Assembly (NCBI GenBank): GCA_027297085.1
Contig: JAPUIL010000001.1
Coordinates: 1-8,487, forward strand
Direction of reading: 5' to 3'
Source: Verrucomicrobiota bacterium
GTDB taxonomy: Bacteria > Verrucomicrobiota > Verrucomicrobiia > Opitutales > UBA2995
Length of the DNA: 8,487 nucleotides
Shown here: positions 1 through 6,322 of the stretch, one piece after another
How positions within the stretch are numbered: position 1 is the stretch's first letter
Layout of the letters: the number at the start of each line of letters is the position of its first letter
The notes under the pieces: generated by a model
Seen by the model: the letters and a program-made list of their open reading frames with translations, nothing else
The model's database searches: none
Told to the model about the DNA's origin: nothing
Position numbers and translations under genes: made by a program

Positions 1-24
1 AGGAGTGAGCTTGCTCGCGATCAC
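1..24. repeat. REP-like palindrome at the left edge (probably cut by the window)
   Basis: The first bases contain GTGAGC-TT-GCTCGC (6-19), a self-complementary hairpin with one G-T wobble pair, preceded by AGGA and followed by GATCACC. This resembles the repetitive extragenic palindromes (REPs) associated with RAYT/TnpA-REP transposases, which typically start with a GTAG- or GGAG-type tetranucleotide followed by a short GC-rich stem with the core GAGCTTGCTCGC. It lies in non-coding DNA downstream of the rhamnosidase gene, the usual place for REPs. The likeness is from memory of the family; only one copy is visible here, so repetitiveness is not shown. It might instead be part of a terminator for a gene to the left. 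Confidence 0.45.
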
Positions 25-37
25 CTATCAGAGAAGC

Positions 38-67
38 ATAAAAGCAGGAGGACGATTGCGCTTTTAT
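38..67. terminator. 8-bp inverted repeat, possible terminator of the rhamnosidase gene
   Basis: ATAAAAGC (38-45) and GCTTTTAT (60-67) are perfect reverse complements separated by 14 bases. The repeat lies about 80 bases past the rhamnosidase stop codon. On the minus strand the second arm contains a TTTT run, as it does on the plus strand, so it could act in either direction. The stem is AT-rich and the U-run lies inside the stem rather than after it, so this is not a canonical intrinsic terminator. The rest of 68-146 shows no gene or structure that I can support. Confidence 0.3.
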
Positions 68-146
68 TCTAGCTCCTAACTTCTAACCCAACCCTTCGCA
101 CAGCATAAAAACCTCTCAATCAGGATCGTTTATGAAAAGAATGGCA

Positions 147-2852
147 CTAAACAGGTATGGAAATTTCATACTGGCCGGAGCGAACCATAAAGCTTACCGA
201 GTCATTTCTGAGACTCAATCCAGTTACATTGTGCGTTTCCTCTAACTCTTCCGAGTTCACCCTGCAGCTGGAATATCGTCCTGATGGCAATGTTACTTTG
301 GCGGAGGTATTAGCCGGAATCGACAATTCCAAATAAAACGTTCCATTCGAAATCTTCCAAAAAGACTTTAGCCAGCCATAGGGCGTTTTCAATTCCCCTT
401 TCGCAAAGGATAATCCACCACCCGGTTGAGGTTTTATGACACTTCTTTCGAAACCCGGAAAAGACGGATCCGAATCAATTCCGGCAACCGTGGCATACAA
501 CCACTGACCGATCGCACCATAGGCATAATGATTGAAGGAGTTCATAGATACATCCCCGAATCCTGATTCCCGGGTCCAACTGTTCCATCGCTCCCACATA
601 GTAGTTGCACCATTCTCCACCGTATACAACCAACTGGGATAAGTCCTTTGCATCAAAAGCCGATAAGCAACATCTGTTCTCCCAAAGCGCGACAAGACTG
701 GACACAATAAAGGCGTACCCACGAATCCGGTACTTAAATGATCGTCCGATTCTTCAACAAGTTGAACCAACCGATCTATAGCCCAACTCTGTTTTGACTC
801 GGGGAGCAGGTCAAATGCAAGTGCGAGAAGATAACCCGTTTGTGTATCGCCTGCTAACCGGCCTGAATCGTCGGCATACTTACAATTGAAGGCTTCTTTC
901 GTCTCCTTCTGCAGCTTCGAGTAAAATTCAACTTCTTCTCCCTTGCCTAACACCTGAGCCACTTTCGCAACAAGGCCGGCAGTATATGAAAAATAGGCAG
1001 TACCGATCAAGCCACAGGGAGTTAGTGCAAGACCCGGCTCCACCGCATCCGTTGCCAGCCAGTCTCCATAATTGGTTTCCGGACGGATGAAATTTTCGCT
1101 TGTAGACGTTTGAAACATAACCCACCGGGTCATCAATTTCCAAGACAAGTCGAGCACCCGTTTATCGCCATAACGCTGATAAATAACCCAAGGGCAAATA
1201 ACGGCTGCATCCGCCCAGGCTGCATTTCCTTGCTGCTTTCGGCATTCATCTTGAATTTCGTGGTCCATCTGCCTGGATGTAGTCAGCACAGCAGGAACCA
1301 CATCCGTCACAGCTCCGTTCGATAACTGGGCCAGTGCCATATCAATCAACCATCGACTGAAGAAAGCAGCGCAATCAAAGTTGAAACAAGCGGTGGTGAT
1401 AAATACCTGGGCATCTCCAGTCCAACCCAGCCGTTCATCCCGTTGCGGACAATCGGTTGGAATATCGAGGAAATTCCCTTTCTGCCCCCAAACGATGTTA
1501 CTTTGCAACTGATTTACTAATGGGTCTGAACACTCAAATACCCCGGTTGGCTCCATAGCTGTGTGCAGAACTAATCCGGTAAAACAATTTTCAGTTAGCT
1601 CCCCGGGATAACCGCTAATCTCAACGTATCGATAGCCGTGAAAAGTAAACCGAGCTTGGTAAACTTCCTCCTCCTCGCCCCGGCAATGATAAGTATCGGT
1701 TGCTCGTGCTTTTCTCAGATTCTCAGTATACAGCTTGCCATCAGCCTGAAGCATTTCTCCAAACCGCAGCTCTATTTTTTGTCCGGCCTCAGCCCCGGCT
1801 ACACGAAGACGATATTGGCCGACCATATTTTGCCCAAGATCCAGGATCCATTGCCCCGGATTAATCTCCGTAATGGAAACAGGGGTACGCTCATCGATGA
1901 CCCGAACAGGCGGAAGGGACTTACCAACCAGCTTTCCTTCGTAGGTTTCCAGAACTTCGGCAGATGCCCAACTTGAATCATCGAAAGAAAACAGCGTCCA
2001 ACCCTTCATTTCACGCTGAGCATCGTATATCTCTCCATGATATAAATCGGATTCCAAAATAGGACCGTGGCTCATCTTCCAGGAATCATCCGTGGCAAAT
2101 ACTTCCGTCGATCCGTCCGAATAGTCTGCTACGATTTGAGCCAACAAAGACGCCTCATTTCCATAGTGGGCGCGTTGATTCTGAAATAACAAATGACCAC
2201 AATACCAGCCATCTCCCAGAATGATTCCCATCGCGTTGTTTCCTTCGATCACCCTATTGGAAATATCGTAGACGCAATACTCAAGACGGTGATCATACTC
2301 AGTCCAACCCGGAGTAAAGTAATCATTCCCAACTCGCTCACCATTCACGTAGGACTCAAATAATCCTCGGGCGCTAACATACAAACGACAGCGTTTGAAT
2401 TCTTTACGAAGATGAAACTCTCGCCGTAAAAACGGACAAGGAGGAGAAGAATCCGGCACAAAATTTCTTTGTCCAATCCATTGACCCTTCCAATCCGATT
2501 GATCGAGCAGACCCATTTCCCATTTGGCACACTTGCTCCATCGTGATGCTTTCTCTCTTTCATCCCAGATTCGCACCCGCCAAAAAGCTTGCTGTCGGGA
2601 TACCAACACGCTGCCTCCATAAGGAACTAAAACCGACTGACGCGACTCAAACTTGCCCGAATCCCAGAGGTCCGGGTTTTCAGCTTCTAGCAACTTAGGA
2701 TTGGAAGCTACCTGAATTCGATAAGCCGTCTGCCAGACTTCCTGCCGGTCATCTTTGAGCACCCATGATAACCGCGGTTGAGGGGACTCAATGCCGAGAG
2801 GGTTTTTAAGCTGTTCGCAGCGCAGGTGGGATAATCTGCCAATAGTATTCAC
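147..2852 (-). CDS. alpha-L-rhamnosidase, glycoside hydrolase family 78, cytoplasmic
   Basis: This enzyme would hydrolyse terminal alpha-L-rhamnosyl residues from oligosaccharides or glycosides with inversion of configuration. At 901 residues it has the usual length and domain order of GH78: an Ig-like N-terminal domain (about 8-112, with RCEQLKNPLG and PRLSW), a lectin-like beta-sandwich (about 145-320, with the YVNGERVG and PGWTEYD motifs), a second sandwich (about 330-430, with DLGQNMVG), the (alpha/alpha)6 catalytic barrel (about 435-790) and a C-terminal sandwich with IPANTSAKVTLP. The family's acidic active-site cluster is present in the DCPQRDERLGWTGD stretch (D467, E473, D480; E473 the probable general acid), and E754 in MWERW is the probable general base. 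No signal peptide is seen, so it should act in the cytoplasm on imported rhamnosides. The start is a GTG at 2850-2852: the frame is closed by TGA six codons upstream, and the family's N-terminal motif follows within ten residues. No clear Shine-Dalgarno motif precedes it. It is divergent from the exported hydrolase at 3080. Substrate (pectin, ulvan or other rhamnoside) cannot be read from the sequence. Confidence 0.95.
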   Translation of the reverse strand: MNTIGRLSHLRCEQLKNPLGIESPQPRLSWVLKDDRQEVWQTAYRIQVASNPKLLEAENPDLWDSGKFESRQSVLVPYGGSVLVSRQQAFWRVRIWDEREKASRWSKCAKWEMGLLDQSDWKGQWIGQRNFVPDSSPPCPFLRREFHLRKEFKRCRLYVSARGLFESYVNGERVGNDYFTPGWTEYDHRLEYCVYDISNRVIEGNNAMGIILGDGWYCGHLLFQNQRAHYGNEASLLAQIVADYSDGSTEVFATDDSWKMSHGPILESDLYHGEIYDAQREMKGWTLFSFDDSSWASAEVLETYEGKLVGKSLPPVRVIDERTPVSITEINPGQWILDLGQNMVGQYRLRVAGAEAGQKIELRFGEMLQADGKLYTENLRKARATDTYHCRGEEEEVYQARFTFHGYRYVEISGYPGELTENCFTGLVLHTAMEPTGVFECSDPLVNQLQSNIVWGQKGNFLDIPTDCPQRDERLGWTGDAQVFITTACFNFDCAAFFSRWLIDMALAQLSNGAVTDVVPAVLTTSRQMDHEIQDECRKQQGNAAWADAAVICPWVIYQRYGDKRVLDLSWKLMTRWVMFQTSTSENFIRPETNYGDWLATDAVEPGLALTPCGLIGTAYFSYTAGLVAKVAQVLGKGEEVEFYSKLQKETKEAFNCKYADDSGRLAGDTQTGYLLALAFDLLPESKQSWAIDRLVQLVEESDDHLSTGFVGTPLLCPVLSRFGRTDVAYRLLMQRTYPSWLYTVENGATTMWERWNSWTRESGFGDVSMNSFNHYAYGAIGQWLYATVAGIDSDPSFPGFERSVIKPQPGGGLSFAKGELKTPYGWLKSFWKISNGTFYLELSIPANTSAKVTLPSGRYSSCRVNSEELEETHNVTGLSLRNDSVSFMVRSGQYEISIPV

Positions 2853-2870
2853 GAGTGTCTCAATAGTTCA

Positions 2871-2898
2871 ATTATCTCAAGTAATGTATTTTCGACAA
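2871..2898 (-). promoter_or_regulatory. candidate sigma70-type promoter for the rhamnosidase gene
   Basis: Read on the minus strand, TTGTCG (2898-2893, four of six matches to TTGACA) and GATAAT (2876-2871, five of six matches to TATAAT) are spaced by 16 bases. Transcription would start near 2864, leaving a leader of only about a dozen bases before the GTG start, which fits the absence of a Shine-Dalgarno motif. The prediction is by eye, and an AT-rich region gives such matches easily. Confidence 0.35.
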
Positions 2899-3022
2899 TC
2901 AATTCTAAATGCATGGAAAGATTCTCACAGGTAGTATAAGCTACGCCATCGTCTCGGATGAATATTTATAATATCGGTTTGGCCCTAGACAATTCACCGA
3001 GAATTAAAAACCGCAATCCAGT

Positions 3023-3049
3023 TTGACCTTATGAATTGAGGGATATAGA
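3023..3049 (+). promoter_or_regulatory. candidate sigma70-type promoter for the exported hydrolase gene
   Basis: TTGACC (3023-3028, five of six matches to the -35 consensus) is followed by TATAGA (3044-3049, four of six to the -10 consensus) with a short 15-base spacer; TAGATA at 3046-3051 would give 17 bases but matches less well. The start codon at 3080 would follow a leader of about 25 bases containing the weak purine run AAAGAG (3066-3071), eight bases before the ATG. This is a suggestion from pattern only. Confidence 0.3.
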
Positions 3050-3079
3050 TATGAGTTTATCCATCAAAGAGCTTCACTC

Positions 3080-4507
3080 ATGAAAACCATCCTACTCGCA
3101 GTTGCACTGCTGATTTTACTTTCTCAAACGTGCATCGCCAAAGCTGACAATGCCCTTCGCATACAACCCTACAAAGCCAATCCTCATTACTGGCAGTATA
3201 AGGGAGAACCGGTTTTATTGTTGGGCGGTACCAAAGACGATAGCTTGTTTCAGATTCCCGATTTAAAAGAGCATCTAGATCTCTTGGCAAGCGTTGGGGG
3301 AAACGTGATCCGGAATACGATGAGCGATCGCAAAGATCACGATTTTGAGATCTATCCGTTTAAACAACTCGATTCCGGAAAATACGATCTCAACCAATGG
3401 AACCCGGAGTACTGGGAACGTTTTCGTTCGCTGCTCAGCTTGACGAAGGAAAGGGACATCATCGTGCAAATCGAAGTATGGGACCGCTTCGACTATGGTG
3501 ATATTCGAGTTCCTCAAAATTGGATACCCAACCCTTGGAATCCGGTGAACAATATTAACTACACCTCAGAAGAAACCGGTTTAGGAGCCAGTTATCCGGA
3601 CCACCATCCCGCCCGTGATCGGCAACCCTTTTTCCACACCATTCCAACCATGGAAAAATACGATTCTCGTTTGGATGTGGTTCGTTCTTTCCAGGAAGCG
3701 TATGTAGCCATGCTGCTTTCCATAAGTCTGGATTTTCCAAATGTGCTTTATTGCATGAACAACGAAACCTCCACCGCAAAGGAATGGGGACAGCACTGGA
3801 TCGAGTTCATAAAAGCAAAGGCAGAGAAGATGGGTGTCATTGTATTCTGCACTGACATGTTCGACGACTTTCACCAAGGACCAAAATCCGTCAAACTTCC
3901 CATAGTTGAAAACAATCCCGGCATCTACGATTTTGTAGATGTATCCCAAGTCAACAGTCGCACTTTCAACGAAGACCATTGGAACAACGTGTACTGGTTC
4001 GCGGAAAAGCTCCGGCACATGAATAGGCCGTTAAACAACACCAAGATTTATTCCGACGGTGAAAAGTCCTTTGGCACAGGAACACCTGTCGATGGTGTGG
4101 AACGATTCTGGCGAAATCTGATTGCGGGATGTGCGTCCTGCCGTTTTCACCGTCCCGATTCAGGGATTGGGCTCAACCCGATCTCTCAAGCCTGCATCAA
4201 AGCTGCGCGCAAAGCGGAAAGTCGAATCAAGTTCTGGGACATGCGGCCTCGTCAGGAACTCTTGAGTAACCGTGAAACCGATGAAGCCTACCTTTCAGCC
4301 AACCCGGGCAAAGCTTACCTTCTATACTTTACCGATGGTGGTACTGTGGGACTGGATCTGAAACAACAAGAAGGCTCATTCAGCCTTGAGTGGATCGACG
4401 TCTCCACAGGGGAATGGTTTGGTAATCCAAAACGACTGGCCGGGGGACAAACAATCACCGTGGAAGCACCAGGCAACAATGGTTGGGTCGCCTTGATCAC
4501 CCGTTAA
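3080..4507 (+). CDS. exported glycoside-hydrolase-like protein (clan GH-A type TIM barrel with C-terminal beta-sandwich)
   Basis: The 475-residue product starts with a signal peptide (K2, hydrophobic stretch about 4-16, probable cleavage after IAKA near residue 22; the cysteine at 18 has no proper lipobox). The body looks like a GH5/GH39-type or apiosidase-like (DUF4038-related) TIM barrel: KGEPVLLLGG opens the barrel, VGGNVIRNTMS fits an early beta-strand, and IVQIEVWDR fits another. YCMNNETS (224-231) has the Asn-Glu pair (N228-E229) that carries the acid/base in clan GH-A, and YSDGEKS (324-330) would place E328 as nucleophile, as in the GE motif of DUF4038 relatives. Residues from about 400 to 475 form a beta-rich tail ending in NNGWVALITR, like the small C-terminal sandwich of these proteins. 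The adjacent rhamnosidase suggests a rhamnose-containing glycan as target, but this is context only. The family is common as an uncharacterised protein in Verrucomicrobiota, Planctomycetota and Bacteroidota. Catalytic residues are inferred from motifs, not alignment. Confidence 0.75.
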   Translation: MKTILLAVALLILLSQTCIAKADNALRIQPYKANPHYWQYKGEPVLLLGGTKDDSLFQIPDLKEHLDLLASVGGNVIRNTMSDRKDHDFEIYPFKQLDSGKYDLNQWNPEYWERFRSLLSLTKERDIIVQIEVWDRFDYGDIRVPQNWIPNPWNPVNNINYTSEETGLGASYPDHHPARDRQPFFHTIPTMEKYDSRLDVVRSFQEAYVAMLLSISLDFPNVLYCMNNETSTAKEWGQHWIEFIKAKAEKMGVIVFCTDMFDDFHQGPKSVKLPIVENNPGIYDFVDVSQVNSRTFNEDHWNNVYWFAEKLRHMNRPLNNTKIYSDGEKSFGTGTPVDGVERFWRNLIAGCASCRFHRPDSGIGLNPISQACIKAARKAESRIKFWDMRPRQELLSNRETDEAYLSANPGKAYLLYFTDGGTVGLDLKQQEGSFSLEWIDVSTGEWFGNPKRLAGGQTITVEAPGNNGWVALITR

Positions 4508-4536
4508 TCAAAGCTCAACATAATTAAGGAGTTCAG

Positions 4537-4794
4537 CTATTCCGCAGCGAAGGCTTCAATCTCAACCTTGAGATCCGGGAATACGAGACGGTTTACTCCC
4601 AACAAGGATTGTGGCGGCCGGGTACCAGCCTCTGAAATCCAATCTGCGTATACATCGTAGTTTTCCAGAAAACCATCCACGTCCATAGTAAATAATCGCG
4701 ACGTTAGAATATTTTTGCGTGTAAATCCTGTTTCGCCGAGAAACGATTCGATGTTGGTCAATGCAAATTGCATCTTCCCTCTTATACCACTTTG
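4537..4794 (-). pseudogene. 5'-truncated RidA/YjgF (Rid) family gene remnant
   Basis: The frame encodes about 85 residues that match the C-terminal two thirds of a Rid-family protein: the SGIRGKMQFALTNIESFL helix, the hydrophobic strand ending in FTMDVDGF, the helix ENYDVYADWI, the PPQSLLGVNRL strand and the diagnostic end VEIEAFA. Full Rid proteins are about 120-135 residues, so roughly the first 45, with the first beta-strands and the GQ-type substrate loop, are missing; the frame is closed by TAA at 4797-4795, and no matching N-terminus is visible before the next gene. The ATG at 4773 would start inside the conserved helix, so a GAGGG run just upstream is probably coding, not a ribosome site. 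The position of the carboxylate-binding Arg of RidA (in PxRS) is Gln, as in non-archetypal Rid subgroups. A degraded gene is the preferred reading; a shortened but expressed protein is possible. It lies convergent to the hydrolase (29 bases apart) and nine bases past the TolB-like stop. Confidence 0.7.
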
Positions 4795-4803
4795 TTACCC
4801 AGC

Positions 4804-6318
4804 TCACATCCCGGTATTACTGACGAATGCTATGTAACGACTATCAGGAGACCAGCTGGGAACGTTAATAGTCCCCTGCCCTCCGTACAAGTGAGCAATG
4901 GTTTTGGGGAATCCTCCACTTGTGGGCATGAGTTTCAGATTTACGCGTTTGTAAAATGGATGGGATGTTGGATCCATGTCTTCCGGGAAGGCTATATACA
5001 CAATCCATTTCCCATCGGGTGATATGTGAGGAAACCAATTGTTGAATGAATCGAAAGTAATTTGCTCCTGACCACTGCCATCAGGTTTCATTCTCCAGAT
5101 CTGCATGGTACCGGTTCGTACGGAATTAAAGTAAATCCATTCACCGTCGGGAGTAAATTCCGAGCCATCGTCCTTGGATTCGTGTTGAGTCAGATTGGTT
5201 TCTTTACCACTTGAGACATTGACCGACCAAATATCCCACTGCTCGTCGCGCAGGCCTGTAAAGAGTAGATGAGTGCCATCAGGAGACCAACCATGAAGGT
5301 AGGATTGACCATTGGCAGGGTCAGTTATTTGCCTGGGGTTATCAGACCCCTCAATGGGCACCGTGTAGATGGTGGATGCACGCGGCTCCATCACCCTGCT
5401 GCTTATCCCCAACTGCTTTCCGTCAAATGAGAGCACATGATCGTTGTTGTTCGCCTTAACAGATCCAGTATTCAACTCACGAATACCTCCATCCTCTAGA
5501 TCATATTTATATAGCAACCCTTCGGCGTTATAGATAAGATAGCGATTGTCCGGCGTCCAATTGGGAGCCTGCAATGAACGGTTTTCGGAATGTAATATTT
5601 TTCGGTGACCTGTATGCACATCCATCACTTCAAGATGACTACCCAAATATTCCTTGTATTTAACCTGGCCTTCAGGTGCAGGAATAACGATTCGCACATT
5701 GGAAAAAATCGCCTCCTCAATCACATCCTCCTGGTGGGAGCAGACAAATAGTCCCACATAGGTTTCCTCATTGAGCTCCTGCTCGTGGGTAACCGATTTA
5801 AAGGTTTCCCCGAACACGGATGCCGAGAAGGAAAAAGTGTTTCCCCTCCTTTCCAATATTATTTCTGTCGGATGATATACAGGGAATTTCAGCGTCCCTG
5901 TAATTTCGCCGTCCTGTTCGCGGTACTGTAAAGCAGTACTTATATCCCCATGCACACAGGCATCGGCATAACGAGAATCTTTTTCCAGGCTATCGCGGGA
6001 CATGATGCCAATCTTTCGATGGTTCTGGACCCCCTCTCCAACGAACTGAATCGTAGCTCTCATTATGAAATCACCCCGGATTTTTTTCCAGGCAAAGTGG
6101 AATTGATCTTCCACGTTCCACATATTCTTTCCAGCACCTTTAATTCGATAGGTCTGCGTCTCCGAATCGTAAGAAGCCGAACCGGCTAACATCGGATCTC
6201 CCACATCCTGATGATGATCAAAAATGCCAAGAGGTTTTAAGTCTTCCCCATCAGCTGAAAGCAAAGGAGAGACTGCGGTGATACAAAACAGCGTAATTAA
6301 TTGAGATAGAGAATTCAT
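4804..6318 (-). CDS. exported TolB-like beta-propeller protein with N-terminal lectin-like domain
   Basis: The 504-residue product has a signal peptide (hydrophobic part about 6-20, likely cleavage after SA at 22). Residues about 30-212 look like a concanavalin/laminin-G-type beta-sandwich (YRIKGAGKNMW, FAWKKIRGDFIMRATIQF, RKIGIMSRDS, ETYVGLFVCSH), as in DUF1349-like domains. Residues about 225-504 form a TolB/PD40 propeller with repeated WSPDG-type blades: NWTPDNRYLIYN (253), VLSFDGKQLGIS (295), GWSPDGTHLLF (343), EFTPDGEWIYF (387), HISPDGKWIVY (431) and SWSPDSRYIAF (488). No catalytic motif is seen, so a binding or scaffold role at the cell surface or in the periplasm is likely; it is not the TolB of the Tol-Pal system, whose N-terminal domain and gene neighbours are absent. 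It starts four bases after the prolyl oligopeptidase stop, with no Shine-Dalgarno motif, so translation is probably coupled. The C-terminus ends soon after the last blade motif, close to the RidA junction, and a few residues may have been lost. Confidence 0.85.
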   Translation of the reverse strand: MNSLSQLITLFCITAVSPLLSADGEDLKPLGIFDHHQDVGDPMLAGSASYDSETQTYRIKGAGKNMWNVEDQFHFAWKKIRGDFIMRATIQFVGEGVQNHRKIGIMSRDSLEKDSRYADACVHGDISTALQYREQDGEITGTLKFPVYHPTEIILERRGNTFSFSASVFGETFKSVTHEQELNEETYVGLFVCSHQEDVIEEAIFSNVRIVIPAPEGQVKYKEYLGSHLEVMDVHTGHRKILHSENRSLQAPNWTPDNRYLIYNAEGLLYKYDLEDGGIRELNTGSVKANNNDHVLSFDGKQLGISSRVMEPRASTIYTVPIEGSDNPRQITDPANGQSYLHGWSPDGTHLLFTGLRDEQWDIWSVNVSSGKETNLTQHESKDDGSEFTPDGEWIYFNSVRTGTMQIWRMKPDGSGQEQITFDSFNNWFPHISPDGKWIVYIAFPEDMDPTSHPFYKRVNLKLMPTSGGFPKTIAHLYGGQGTINVPSWSPDSRYIAFVSNTGM

Positions 6319-6322
6319 TTCA

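Larger units (their letters stand above)
2853..3079. promoter_or_regulatory. divergent intergenic region between two carbohydrate genes
   Basis: These 227 bp separate the start codons of the rhamnosidase (minus) and the exported hydrolase (plus), so both promoters and any shared operator should lie here. Short dyads that can be seen are GTAG-N6-CTAC (2931-2944), CATC-N6-GATG (2947-2960), ATATT-TAT-AATAT (2962-2974) and AATTC-N5-GAATT (2991-3005). GACAAT occurs twice in the same orientation (2894-2899 and 2988-2993). Arms of 4-5 bp are expected by chance in a region of this size, so none is claimed as a proven operator. No small gene, riboswitch or RNA is recognisable. Confidence 0.55.

Noticed and set aside
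1638..1976. A 112-residue open frame on the plus strand opposite the rhamnosidase, with a hydrophobic N-terminus
   Set aside because: It overlaps the conserved GH78 sandwich domain on the other strand, and the hydrophobic start is a by-product of that sequence; no ribosome site or family likeness is seen.
3581..4018. A 145-residue open frame on the minus strand opposite the exported hydrolase
   Set aside because: It lies entirely within a well-supported coding gene, has no recognisable domain, and its composition is that of a complementary-strand shadow.
4508..4536. Possible bidirectional terminator between the convergent hydrolase and Rid remnant
   Set aside because: AGCTC and GAGTTCAGCT pair only imperfectly and there is no U-run, so no terminator can be supported.
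4537..4773. A complete 78-residue small gene starting at the ATG at 4773, with GAGGG just upstream
   Set aside because: The residues before the ATG (SGIRGK) continue the conserved Rid helix, so the GAGGG is probably remnant coding sequence. The gene is better described as truncated, though expression cannot be excluded.
4804..6318. TolB of the Tol-Pal envelope system
   Set aside because: The N-terminal half is a lectin-like sandwich instead of the TolB N-terminal domain, and no tolQRA or pal gene is nearby. Only the propeller repeats are shared.
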